Below, one piece after another: positions 33,246 through 44,549 of a stretch of DNA of 64,000 bases (position 1 is its first letter; every line of letters starts with the position of its first letter). Below the pieces are notes generated by a model, which made no database searches, was not told the DNA's origin, and saw nothing but the letters and a program-made list of their open reading frames with translations. The DNA is from Nissolia schottii (taxonomy: Eukaryota > Streptophyta > Magnoliopsida > Fabales > Fabaceae). The position numbers and the translations under genes were made by a program. Location: positions 47,517 through 111,516 of the forward strand of contig QANU01099484.1 in the NCBI GenBank assembly GCA_003254905.1, written 5' to 3'.

Positions 33246-36200
33246 AAAATTTCGCCCTCGAAATTTCTACACGTCCAAGGGTCTCAAGGTTTTAATTCTT
33301 ATTGCTCACTTACCTGGAACGTACTCATTTTCATCCTATGCTCTATTGGCTGCCAAGGCAAGGACTCGTCCCTACCGCAAGGCTATAGGCATGGTTATGC
33401 TTCAAGTTCCAGAGAAATGGCCATCTTCCTTCGTGGAGGTCAACCTGGCTAATCTGTTGCACTCGAAATCATAGTGCAGTTCGGTCCTTAACGTGTAACT
33501 CTAATCTCTGAAAATCTCTCGTCCACGGTTTTGGGTTCTCTAGTCTTTTCATCAGCTCGGTTAGATTAGTCCATTGGATTCCTAACCGCGATGAGTAAAT
33601 ACTAAACGAAGTTCGCTAACTCCCTAATAGTCATCTCAGGCAACTCCTAAGTTTCCTTATGTACTGGATTAATCCAGACTCAAAGTCCATCGACGCTCCT
33701 TCTTACGTCAAAGGTAAGGAGTACATTAAACTCGCAAGGTCTCTAGTTATTATTTCCAGCTACTCCTTCCCATAAACTCTTGACTCGATCTCCTCCTACG
33801 GTTTCCAAGGTTGTCCCGACTTCCGTCTTACTCTTGATTCCTCTAATCGACCAAACTGGGGCAAATTGTCTATCTGATCCTTAAGGTCTAATGGTTTCCT
33901 CCTTACTATAGTATGGTTATTTCCTATACTCCTTCCTAAACTTTCTTAAGGCTCCTTTAATTAGTCCTCCTCAATCATCATTTTGCATCGAAAATATACT
34001 ATACTGTGTTAATTTCTTTTCCAGACGAATCTTACCCATCCGTATGCTATCCTTTCCTCCCTATGGGATTTCTATGATAAGGATTTGGGGTTGGTGATCC
34101 TAGTTCAAAGGGCGTGTCCCATGGGAGATTACTTATCCATTAGGGAATCCAGCTAATGGCGAATGTAACGGGTGTATTAACCTATAAGATTTCTAGCAAT
34201 TTTTCTTCTTTCGCTATCGGGTTTGCACCCATCTCCATGGGACTTCTACGTCACTCTCGCCTTCCTCTAAACTTTAGGTTAGATAATCTATTTTGGCCCT
34301 TAAGTTTTCTGAGGGTGGTTACTAGTTAGGGTCTCCATTTTCTTCCAAACTATTGCTCTATCTCTTAGGCCACATCTTCTTAAATTTTATGCTTTTTAGA
34401 GGTGATTTATAAAATTAGTTAAACCTGATTTCCCTATCGGAGATAGAGGGAACAACTTGCATCATGGTTCGAAGTCAGAAAACAAAAGCTGGAACTGCGC
34501 AAGAGGTTGGAGTAGAAAGAATTGTGAACCTACTCCATAGGACCAACTAGATTCTATGGCAAAAGGGATGGCATGGTTCTTAAAACATGCCACGGGAGAA
34601 GGGGAAAGACCTGTCCCAAAGTCTATTCCTTTGGAGGAGTAAAACATTCAATCTTGACCCGGAACTTTCCTCAAGGAGGGTTAAGGATGCGTAGAGAAAC
34701 AAAATTTTGAAGATGTAGAGCCTCAGACCTTTTCCATAGGACCTTTATGGAGGTGAAAAATATAGGGGATAGGGGACTGGCTTGTCAGGAATTCTTATGG
34801 CGTAAGGGAGTATTTATCCGGAGAAAGGGAACAAAAGGCTTCCCTTGAGTAGGAGTTCATTTCCTGACAATCTGTTTTCTTCAAATAAATAACGGTCAGA
34901 TAGCGAGGAGACACTTAGCAGAAGACCAAGTTCCTCGGGGAAAAAATTTATAGAGTCCACCCTGCACTAGCTATCAAGCCCTGAATACACCTGTCAACAC
35001 AAAGAGTTAGCTAGGCTCTATGTTCCTGAAAAATGCAACAGTTGAATGAAAGCAAAGTGATAGAGTGCATTATGCCACCATTGCTCCTTATCTCAAAGAC
35101 AAGACTTAGTACATGGCGAATTTATTCTGACTATGCACAAGGAACAAGGGTAGTGATGAAAGCCTTTTTAACCACCTTCTAAGATCTTGACACAGCTTAG
35201 GTGTTGTCACAACTATGCTAAGCTCGTAGAAAGCTTATCTGCGCTTTTTGTCGTTCAAATTAAATTTATATATATCCTACTTTACGGCTTTCAGATTCTA
35301 AAGGAATCCGATTGCAGTATAGTTGGGTATAGTCGAACCACAGAGAGTTGCAAAAATACCGTTCTTGAGTTTAGTTAATTAAACAATGAAGTGAAGGATT
35401 TGATAATTGTTTTGATAATTAAAATATGTAAATAAACAACATAAAAAGTAAATAGGCAACAAATCAGAGGTAGTTCCAGAGCTTGTTGGGAATTTTAATC
35501 ACATCATAGTTCATGCATCCAGTTACTTATTACATAGAACTATTATTCCATTGATTGCCCGCCATCAGTTCTTAACTTGTCATCACTTTCGCGCATGACA
35601 AGATTATAGGTTTCCTTTGTTAAACTGTCACTTTCGCACCCAAGCTTAACAAAGTACGCCAGCATTAATCCAGATGTTAAAACGGCTAACCTTAATTCCA
35701 GTTATGGCAACAAGATTAGATGAAATGGTTTAGTTCCGACTCTAATGATTGTAACTGTTCGTTCACAATGTTCAAGCCTAGAATCTAGTTAAGCATAATG
35801 ATGTTGATCTTAACTTGGTTATGATTTAATTAGTATAACTATCGTTCATACAACTAAATCCCAAATCAAGAATCAAAACATTAAACAAAGACTAGCATTA
35901 AGTGTAAAACCATTCAAGCAAATCATAAGAAAAGGATAGATTCATATGCAATAGTTACATGGATACAAGCAAACTACAATAATGACCAAAATCCCAACAA
36001 AAAGAGGATTAGGAATCCATCTTACAAGAGTATCTCGGAGGCAAGGTTTAGGCACTTACCATGACACGTACTCACGCTATCATGGCCATGGCTTCGCCAA
36101 GCTTCCTCGATCTCCGGCTCCTTCACAAGCCTCGTCTTTGTTCCTAACCTAACCTAAACTAAACTAAGCTTTAAAAGTATAAAAGAAATGAAGAAGAATG

Positions 36201-36906
36201 GTGTTTTTGGGGAGGGGAGAAGGATGGTTTGAAGTGTGGCTCGGCCCTCCTATTTATAGGGCAAATCTGGGGTCCATCGCTCAGCGGTTTAGGTACAACT
36301 GCTGAGCGATAAAGTCCTCTTCGCTGAGCGGCGGCGCACTTCCGCTGAGCGGTTGTGCTTTCACGTGTCTTCATTAAATGCTTGACAGCTTTTGCAGGGC
36401 GGCGCTGACGTGTCATGGCGGTGCCAGGATGGCTCCAGCTGGCGCAATAAATGCGCCGGTGCAAGACGTGCTTTTGCTGAGCGATAAGGGTTTCACCGCT
36501 GAGCGATATTGTCCTGAGCGCTGAGCGATAGGCACTTAACCGCTGAGCGGTTCTTGCTTTGTTCTTCGTTTTTAGTTCTTTTCCAATCTTGCCCTTTTCT
36601 TCCATTCTTCATGGGATTATTCTTCATAAATTCTACTTGCATCCATCTTCAAAATATATTAGAAACCTACGAAATAAGGGAAATTCATTAGATAATTCTT
36701 TAAAACCTAAGTAAATAAATGCCTTTTTAAATGATGGAAATTGCGTAAATTAGGCATTTAACAGGTAGGTCAGTGTTCTGGTACCACTGATTTATGCACT
36801 TAGACCTTATACACAAAGGTGTTATACTTAAACACCGTGCAACCTAGCAAGGAATACGCTCGAAAGTGCAGATAAGCTTAGTCCTCATGCTCACTTGGAC
36901 CAAATT
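33246..36906 (-). other. LARD internal region, non-coding, carrying solo LTR B
   Basis: After removing the solo LTR (35154-36763) and one TSD copy, about 2.05 kb remain. No ORF longer than about 120 codons and no gag, protease, RT, RNase H or integrase motif was found on either strand. Confidence 0.8.
35154..36763 (-). mobile_element. solo LTR B, 1610 bp
   Basis: Same family as A in inverted orientation. On the plus strand it runs from TGATGAAAGCC to AGGCATTTAACA with a perfect GGTAG TSD (35149-35153, 36764-36768). It has TATTTATA (36251-36258) and six exact CGCTSAGCG palindromes upstream on its own strand (36278, 36322, 36343, 36497, 36519, 36541), plus near-copies. The donor-like ATGGTAAGTGCC is conserved with A. 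A 144-aa minus-strand ORF here covers the promoter region and has no domain. Confidence 0.95.
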
Positions 36907-36918
36907 GCTCTGATACCA
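36907..36918 (-). other. primer binding site of the LARD
   Basis: TGGTATCAGAGC on the minus strand, 2 nt from the LTR end (TGTTACA). It is complementary to the 3' end of initiator tRNA-Met, the usual primer of plant LTR elements. Confidence 0.9.
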
Positions 36919-39331
36919 ACTGTAACACCCTAGCTAACTACATATCCTCGAGTAGTACGCAATGCTCACTAGGTTGTTATTCACTTGGTGGGAATACTCA
37001 TAGTCCCTCATTACTTTTCAAAAATACTAGATTAAAGAAAATATGGACCATTTTAAAACTTTTCTGCTGAGTGCTTATTCATGAAATATGAGCCATGTGT
37101 GAATCAAAGTATATATAAGACAAACGATAGAGCTTGAGGCTTACAACAAATAGTCATTCATAACATAAATATTTACATAAGCAAGTACCTGGTCCTTCAC
37201 AGATAAGTACAACCAATCATATAATATTATAATAAAGTTACATACACATGTTATAGTCATCCATATACATCACAAAAGGTCAGCTAGCGTATAGCTAGCC
37301 CAGCATGTCTTCATAGCCTTGAAGATCTGTCTGTCAGCCTCGGGGACCTGTTCTTCGTTCTTTTCTACTCCTCTTGCTGCTTATCATAGTTCTCGTCTGT
37401 CCCTGGAAGCATAAGCGAGTGGGGGTGAGAACGTTTGTCCTCAGTGGTTTACCTTGGTGTCGAGGGATTCCTTTTTAACTCACTTATGAACCAGGCCGCT
37501 CAGGTGTTTCTAAGTGAACATGCATACTAATATCCTACTGATTATTATCTAGCCTAAAGTCCTGAACGACTTTATCTACTTTACTAGGTGACTGGGGAAC
37601 TAGTCTTTCTTATCTAAGTTCTCGTGCTCATTATCTTTACTTCGCGTACATACATAGGCCGTCTCGAGCGTTCTTTTGACGACTACATAGACATACATCC
37701 TCATATACTTATACATTACATACTCATACATCATCATATACTCATGCATCATATACTCATACATCATATACTCATGTACTCATTCATCATCTGCTCATGC
37801 TTGGGGAACATGGGGATCTCTTATGCTTCTGGTTGGGCTAGTGAACCGAGGTAGCGTCCTTCTTGTTACATCGGTCCCGCGCCCATGTAGCTGTGGCCTA
37901 CAGCTACAACCACTTCTGTTCCCAACTTGACGATGACCCAGCTGCGCTCACACCAGAGTGGTTGCTAACCACCGATGGGGTCTAGTGTCCATCACCGCCA
38001 ATCAAGTGGGCTACCCTTCCTACAAGTACGGAGGTAGGGGTCCGTACCCTTTTGACGTGACCAAGTGGGGACTCATACCTCATCATCATACTCATAATTT
38101 AGGTGTGACGTCACCCTTTATCATTCATCATATCTCATCATCATGCCATTAACCTCATTAACCGGTCCACCCTTTTGGGACTGGAGGTAGCATCATTGAC
38201 CAATCCACCCTTTTGGGACTGGTGAGGGGCGTGTCCGTAGATGTGCTAAGAGAAAGGATTCCTATCATATAACTACATATTTATTCCCTAGTGTTCAATT
38301 ATAATCTTTACATATTAGGTGATTAACCTCTAGTTCTGTAAGGTCGCCCTAACACTTAAATGACAACCCTGTCCTCATGATGCATGACATTACAATCATT
38401 CTACTCATAAATCATCTACATGCAATGTTCCACATACATCATCATAAACATACCTCATGAAATGATCTACACACATCCTCCTAAACATACCTCATGAAAT
38501 TGTGGAACTAGGTTTCCCTAGTTGTTCCAATTGTTTAATACAATATGTTCTAATTGTCTATGCTTATTGTATATGCTTATATTTGTAGAACTAGGTTCCC
38601 TAGTTGTTCTAGGTTTTGATGATGACAAATACAATATGCTCTAATTGTCTATGCTCATTGTATATGCTTATATTTGTAGAACTAGGTTTTCCTAGTTGTT
38701 CTATATCTTGATGATAACAAAAAGTACACAACAAATAGATAATGACAATTAGAATGCAAAAGGATGTTATATGCTAAATAGAATACATTTGATCTTGTAT
38801 GATTGAACTTGATGGTAATCATATAGCTTACACATCATACAGTGATATATGAAAAACATCCTTTTGAGAACATATCCAATAACTCTCTATATGTGTTTGA
38901 TGGATTAACTATTGGATATATTTGTGTCTATATGTGTATATGCATGAATTTCAAGTGCTATAGTGTTACAATGCATACATGCTAGGCAAAGAATATTATT
39001 TGATTAATATAATTTGATCTTTGCCTAATTGTATATGTATGATGCATTGATTAATCTATATATGCATATGAAGATATTGGAACACATTGGACTAACTATA
39101 CGTTCTAGTGAATTATCCTGTGTATAGGAAAGTCCAAGGCATCAAGAACAAGATGGAACAAGAAGGAACATTCATATGATGCCCAAAGTCAAAAGGCGAA
39201 GCGGGAAATGTCAATTCCATGAAGAACATGGTAATGCCGAAGATAGGATTCATGAAGAATACCAAGTCCAAGCAAACGGTAAAAAGGGAAATAGTTTCTT
39301 AGGACTTAAGGTATTCTTGTCAAAGGAAAAT

Positions 39332-39356
39332 TGATATATATATATATATATATGTA

Positions 39357-39389
<33 letters not shown>

Positions 39390-39391
39390 GT
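39332..39391. repeat. (TA)n microsatellite in X1
   Basis: About 60 bp of TA repeats with TG interruptions. It is nearly absent from the matching place in X2 (near 41010). Confidence 0.95.
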
Positions 39392-39641
39392 ATCTCTAAA
39401 CTCTTAGAATGATGCTCTTAAATGATCTTAATTGATTCCAGGACGTAAAATGAATTAGACAAACTTAGGAATCAAGAAAGACAAGAAAATGGATGAGCGG
39501 TGGGCTCAGCAAACTGACTTGCACAGCAGTTAGTAAAATGATGATATCTTGAGCTACAGAACTCCAATTGAGGTGGTTCAAATTGCTACTTAAAGCTGAG
39601 AGAACGATCTACAAATTTGTAGAGTAAGTTATTCTGTTGAG

Positions 39642-39856
39642 TCATTCGAATGAATCAAGAATGGTCATTCGAATGACTCTATCATCAGAGAAACACAACG
39701 ACTAGATAACGGCTAGCATTCGAATGACCCCTCAAGAGTCATTCGAATGACTCGAGTCCTGAAGCCAAAAACGGCTAGTTTTTCAATGGATAAAATTGAT
39801 TAAAATAATGGGTAACGGCTATAAACGGCTAGTACACTTAGAAACCCTATAAATAC
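39642..39856 (+). promoter_or_regulatory. palindrome array plus TATA box of X1
   Basis: Palindromic TCATTCGAATGA at 39642 and 39665, CATTCGAATG at 39717, and the full 18-mer GAGTCATTCGAATGACTC at 39736-39753, then TATAAATA at 39849-39856. X2 has three (40669, 40695, 40742) at the equivalent position. TGACTCA is a GCN4/bZIP-type core. Binding is inferred. Confidence 0.6.
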
Positions 39857-39862
39857 CCATTA

Positions 39863-41964
39863 TGTTGGTCTTGGCAACCAATACCCAAGAGGGGGGTGAA
39901 TTGGGTATTTTAGAAATTATTTCAATTTCAACAAATATTGCATTTTCATGTAATTAACGTTACTATGCAGCGGAATGTAACAATTAAAGATTTAATATAG
40001 GCATGCTCAATTATGTTTGTAATAAAACAATAAGATCAACAAAGCAACTTCTAAACAATTATCAACATATGCAATTCTCAAATATGCAAGATAATAATAT
40101 AAGTTTGCAATAAATAAAGAGATAGAGTTAGAGAGATTGCAAACATAGATTTATCCTGATTTGACCACCCTTGTGATCTACGTCCAGTCCCCAAGCGACT
40201 TGCTCAAGATTTCTCCACTATCATCAAGCTTCTAACTTAGGTGCTTGACAAACCTTTACATCCAAGAGCACTCCTCACACTTAGGATCCCCCACCTTTGT
40301 GTAGAAGCCTCAAGAACCAAACCTTAGGGATACCACACCCTAAGTAACTAGAGGGATACCTCACCCTCTTTACAAGTGTATAGAAATTTTGTGTTTGATA
40401 AGAAACTCTCTCAAGAGTAGATAATACAAATTGAAGCTCTATAGGAATATTGACAATATCTATCTCTTTTTGCTCTTATGATGATGGAAAAATTTAATCC
40501 ATTGATAGAATGAAGTATAAGGATGATAGGAATCAAAGGCTTTTCTAGAAATGAGAGTTTAATGGGTATTTATAGGGTTTCTAAGTGTACTAGCCGTTTA
40601 TAGCCGTCACCCATTATTTTAATCAATTTTATCCATTGAAAAACTAGCCGTTTTTGGATTTAGGACTCGAGTCATTCGAATGACTCATTAGAATTCATTC
40701 GAATGACTGATGTAATGTAGTCGTTGGGGCCTCTGATGACAGAGTCATTCGAATGACTCAACAAAATGAATTGCTCTACAAATTTGTAGATCTTTCTCTT
40801 AGCTTTATGTAGCAATTTGAACCACCTCAATTGGAGTTCTATAGCCCAAGATACCATCATTTTACTAACTACTGTCCAAGTCACTTTGTTGAGCGCGACA
40901 CTCATCCATTTGCTTATCTTTCTTGATTCCTAAGTTTGTCTAATTCATTTTACGTCCTGGAATCAATTAAGATCATTTAAGAGCATCATTATAAGAGTTT
41001 AGAGAGAGATATATATCAATTTTCCTTTGACAAGAATACCTTAAGTCCTAAGAAACTATTTCCCTTTTTACTGTTTGCTTGGACTTGGTATTCTTCATGA
41101 ATCCTATCTTCGGCATTACCATGTTCTTCATGGGATTGAGATGCTTTGCCTTTTGTCTTTGGGCATCATATGAATGTTCCTTCTTGTTAAATCTTGTTCT
41201 TGATGCCTTGGACTTTCCTATACACAAGATAATTCACTAGAAAGTATAGTTAATCCAATGTGTTCCAATATCTTCATATGCATATATAGATTAATCAATG
41301 CATCATGCATATACAATTAGGCAAAGATCAAATTATATTAATCAAATAGTATTCTTTGCCTAGCATGCATGCATTGTAACACTATAGCATTTGATATTCA
41401 TGCATATACACATATAGACACAAATATATCCAATAGTTAATCCATCAAGCACATATAGAGAGTTATTGGATATGTTCTCAAAGGGGTGTTTTTCATATAT
41501 CATTGTATGATGTGTAAGCCATATGATTATCATCAAGTTCAATCATATAAAATCAAATGTATTCTATTTAGCACCAACATCAAATGTATTCTATTTAGCA
41601 TACAACATCAAATGTATTTTGTTTAGCATATGACATCCTTTTGCATTCTAATTGTCATTATCTATTTGTCATCATCAAGATATAGAACAACTAGGGAAAC
41701 CGCACAACATCAAATGTATTCTATTTAGCATACAACATCAAATGTATTCTTTTTTAGCATATGACATCATTTTGCATTCTAATTGTCATTATCTATTTGT
41801 TATGTTCTATTTGTCATCATCAAGATATAGAACAACTAGGGAAACCTAGTTCTACAAATATAAGCATATACAATAAGCATAGACAATTAGAACATATTGT
41901 ATTTGTCATCATCAAAACATATTGTATTAAACAATTGGAACAACTAGGGAAACCTAGTTCCACA
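39863..41964 (-). mobile_element. solo LTR X2, 2102 bp, nested in X1 in opposite orientation
   Basis: On the plus strand it runs from TGTTGGTCTTGGCAACC to AAACCTAGTTCCACA with a perfect CATTA TSD (39858-39862, 41965-41969). Its own uninterrupted sequence near 40555 shows the CATTA site intact. Same family as X1. Near its 5' end (41577-41840) a roughly 130-bp unit is tandemly duplicated relative to X3. Confidence 0.95.
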
Positions 41965-43261
41965 CATTAAACTCTCATTTCTAGAAAAGCTCTTCACTCC
42001 CATCATCATCATACTTCGTTCTATCAATGGATTAATATTTTCCATCATCATAAGAGCAAAAAGAGAGATATTGTCAATATTCCTATAGAGCTTCAATTTG
42101 TATTATCTACTCTTGAGAGAATTTCTTGTCAAACACAAAATTTGCATACACTTGTAAGGAGGGTGAGGTATCCCTCTAGTTTCTTAGGATGTGGTATCCC
42201 TAAGGTTTGGTTCTTGAGGCTTCTACACAAAGGTGGGGGATCCTAAGTGTGAGGAGTGCTCTTGGATGTAAAGGTTTGTCAAGTACCTAAGTTAGAAGCT
42301 TGATGATAGTGGAGAAATCTTGAGCAAAACGCTTGGGGACTGGACGTAGATCACAAGGGTGGTCGAACCAGGATAAATCACTGTTTGCAATCTCTCTAAC
42401 TCTATCTCTTTATTTATTGCAAACTTATATTATTGTCTTGCATATTTGAGAATCGCATCTATTGATAATTGTTTATAAGTTGCTCTATTGATCTTATTGT
42501 TTTATTACAAACATAATTGACCATGCTTATATTACATCTTTAATTGTTATATTCTGCTGCGTAGTAACGTTAATTGCATGAAAATGAAATATTTGTTGAA
42601 ATTGGAATAATTTCTAAAATACCCAATTCACCCTCCTCTTGGGTATTGGTTTCCAAGACCAACAGAAATGTTCATCATACATCATCATAAACATACCTCA
42701 TGCACTCATCATAGACATACTTCATGCACTCATCATAAACCTACTTCATGCACTCATCATAAACATACTTCATGTATTCATCATAAACATAATTCATGCA
42801 TTCATCATAAACATACTTCATGCATTCATCATACATCATCATAAACATACCTCATGCATCTCATTTAGCTTAATAAGTGTTGGAAATGTGTCCAGGAAAA
42901 CTCTCATAAACCTTGTTTCATAAAAATGGTTAAGTTTCAGGCCGGTCAGCACCCATGTGGTCCGCTCAGCGGTCCCTGAAAGTTTTCACACTTCAAAAAT
43001 ATTTTCCATCCTTATACTTAGGTTTCAGCCCTAGGCTGCTCAGCGGTGCCTAACGGCCGCTCAGTGCCCTAGAGTCCACGTGTCAAAAATTTGTTTTATG
43101 TCCCCTTCGCTCAGCGGAATACATTCCCGCTCAGCGGTTCACGAGTCTGCTCAGTGGTTCCTGGCGAGGTTGAAACCTACATCTTTGTTTTTCTTACTTT
43201 CTTTCCCCCTTTGTCCATGGATCCTTCTTGAGGTTTTCACACATATTCCAATCCTTAAAGT

Positions 43262-44549
43262 TGTTGCCAAGTGGCTTCAAATACACAAGAGGGGGGGTGA
43301 ATTGGGTATGTAGGTTATTTTTAAAATCTTTGCTTTGATGCTAATAAACCAGAGCACTTGTTGGTCTTGGCAACCAATACCCAAGAGGGGGGTGAATTGG
43401 GTATTTTAGAAATTATTTCAATTTCAACAAATATTGCATTTTCATGCAATTAATGTTACTACGCAGCTGAATATAACAATTAAATATGTAATATAAGCAT
43501 GCTCAATTATGTTTGTAATAAAACAATAAGATCAACAGAGCAACTTATAAACAATTATCAACAGATGCAATTCTTAAATATGCAAGACAATAATATAAGT
43601 TTGCAATAAATAAAGAGATAGAGTTAGAGAGATTGCAAACAGTGATTTATCCTGGTTCGACCACCCTTGTNNNNNNNNNNNNNNNNNNNNNNNNNNNNNN
43701 NNNNNNNNNNNNNNNNNNNNNNNNNNNNNNNNNNNNNNNNNNNNNNNNNNNNNNNNNNNNNNNNNNNNNNNNNNNNNNNNNNNNNNNNNNNNNNNNNNNN
43801 NNNNNNNNNNNNNNNNNNNNNNNNNNNNNNNNNNNNNNNNNNNNNNNNNNNNNNNNNNNNNNNNNNNNNNNNNNNNNNNNNNNNNNNNNNNNNNNNNNNN
43901 NNNNNNNNNNNNNNNNNNNNNNNNNNNNNNNNNNGGCATCATATGAATGTTCCTTCTTGTTCCATCTTGTTCTTGATACCTTGGACTTTCCTATACACAA
44001 GATAATTCACTAGAAAGTATAGTTAGTCCAATGTGTTCCAATATCTTCATATGCATATATAAATTAATCAATGCATCATACATATACAATTAGGTAAAGA
44101 TCAAATTATATTAATCAAATAATATTCTTTGCCTAGCATGCATGCATTGTAACACTATAGCACTTGATATTCATGCATATACACATGTAGACAAATATAT
44201 CCAATAGTTAATCCATCAAGCACATATAGAGAGTTATTGGATATGTTCTCAAAAGGATGTTTCTTATATTTCGTTGTATGATGTGTAGGCTATATGATTA
44301 CCATCAAGTTCAATCATACAAGATCAAATGTATCCTATTTAGCATATAATATCCTTTTGCATTCTAATTGTCACTATCTATTTGTTGTGTTCTATTTGTC
44401 ATCATCAAGATATAGAACAACTAGGGAAACCTAGTTCTACAAATATAAGCATATACAATAAGCATAGACAATTAGAACATATAGTATTTGTCATCATCAA
44501 AACATATTGTATTAAATAATTGGAACAACTAGGAAAACCTAGTTCCACA
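43262..44549 (-). mobile_element. compound insertion containing solo LTR X3, with gap
   Basis: Absent from the other LARD LTR (near 29669). Flanks are AAAGT (43257-43261) and AAAAT (44550-44554), one mismatch, and the empty site reads AAAAT. The first 97 bp (TGTTGCCAAGTGGC...) belong to a related but different LTR. From 43359 an X-family LTR begins and ends at 44549 with TTCCACA. Probably X3 inserted into, or recombined with, a related LTR whose remainder was lost. Confidence 0.75.
43671..43934. other. assembly gap (264 N) inside X3
   Basis: By comparison with X2 the missing part corresponds to about 40172-41161, roughly 990 bp, so the N-run is probably shorter than the real gap. ORFs spanning it are meaningless. 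Confidence 0.8.

Larger units (their letters stand above)
38501..42664 (+). mobile_element. solo LTR X1 (about 2.06 kb), interrupted by X2
   Basis: It runs from TGTGGAACTAGGTTTCCC to GGTTTCCAAGACCAACA with a perfect GAAAT TSD (38496-38500, 42665-42669). The other LARD LTR has the empty site CATGAAATGTTCATC near 29090. The promoter has TATAAATA at 39849-39856 and four TCATTCGAATGA-type palindromes upstream. The 3' end contains CAATTCACC...CTCTTGGGTATTGG, a phrase seen in SIRE-type copia LTRs. Superfamily is uncertain. A tandem duplication of about 100 bp lies at the 5' end (38501-38700). Confidence 0.93.

Noticed and set aside
35187..35378. Short ORFs at the edge of solo LTR B
   Set aside because: They are in LTR sequence and not shared with A.
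36171..36605. 144-aa minus-strand ORF
   Set aside because: Lies over the promoter and palindrome array of solo LTR B. The equivalent frame is not kept in A.
39642..39753. Regularly spaced palindromes resembling a CRISPR array
   Set aside because: They lie in a solo LTR promoter of a plant genome. Spacing is irregular and there are no cas genes.
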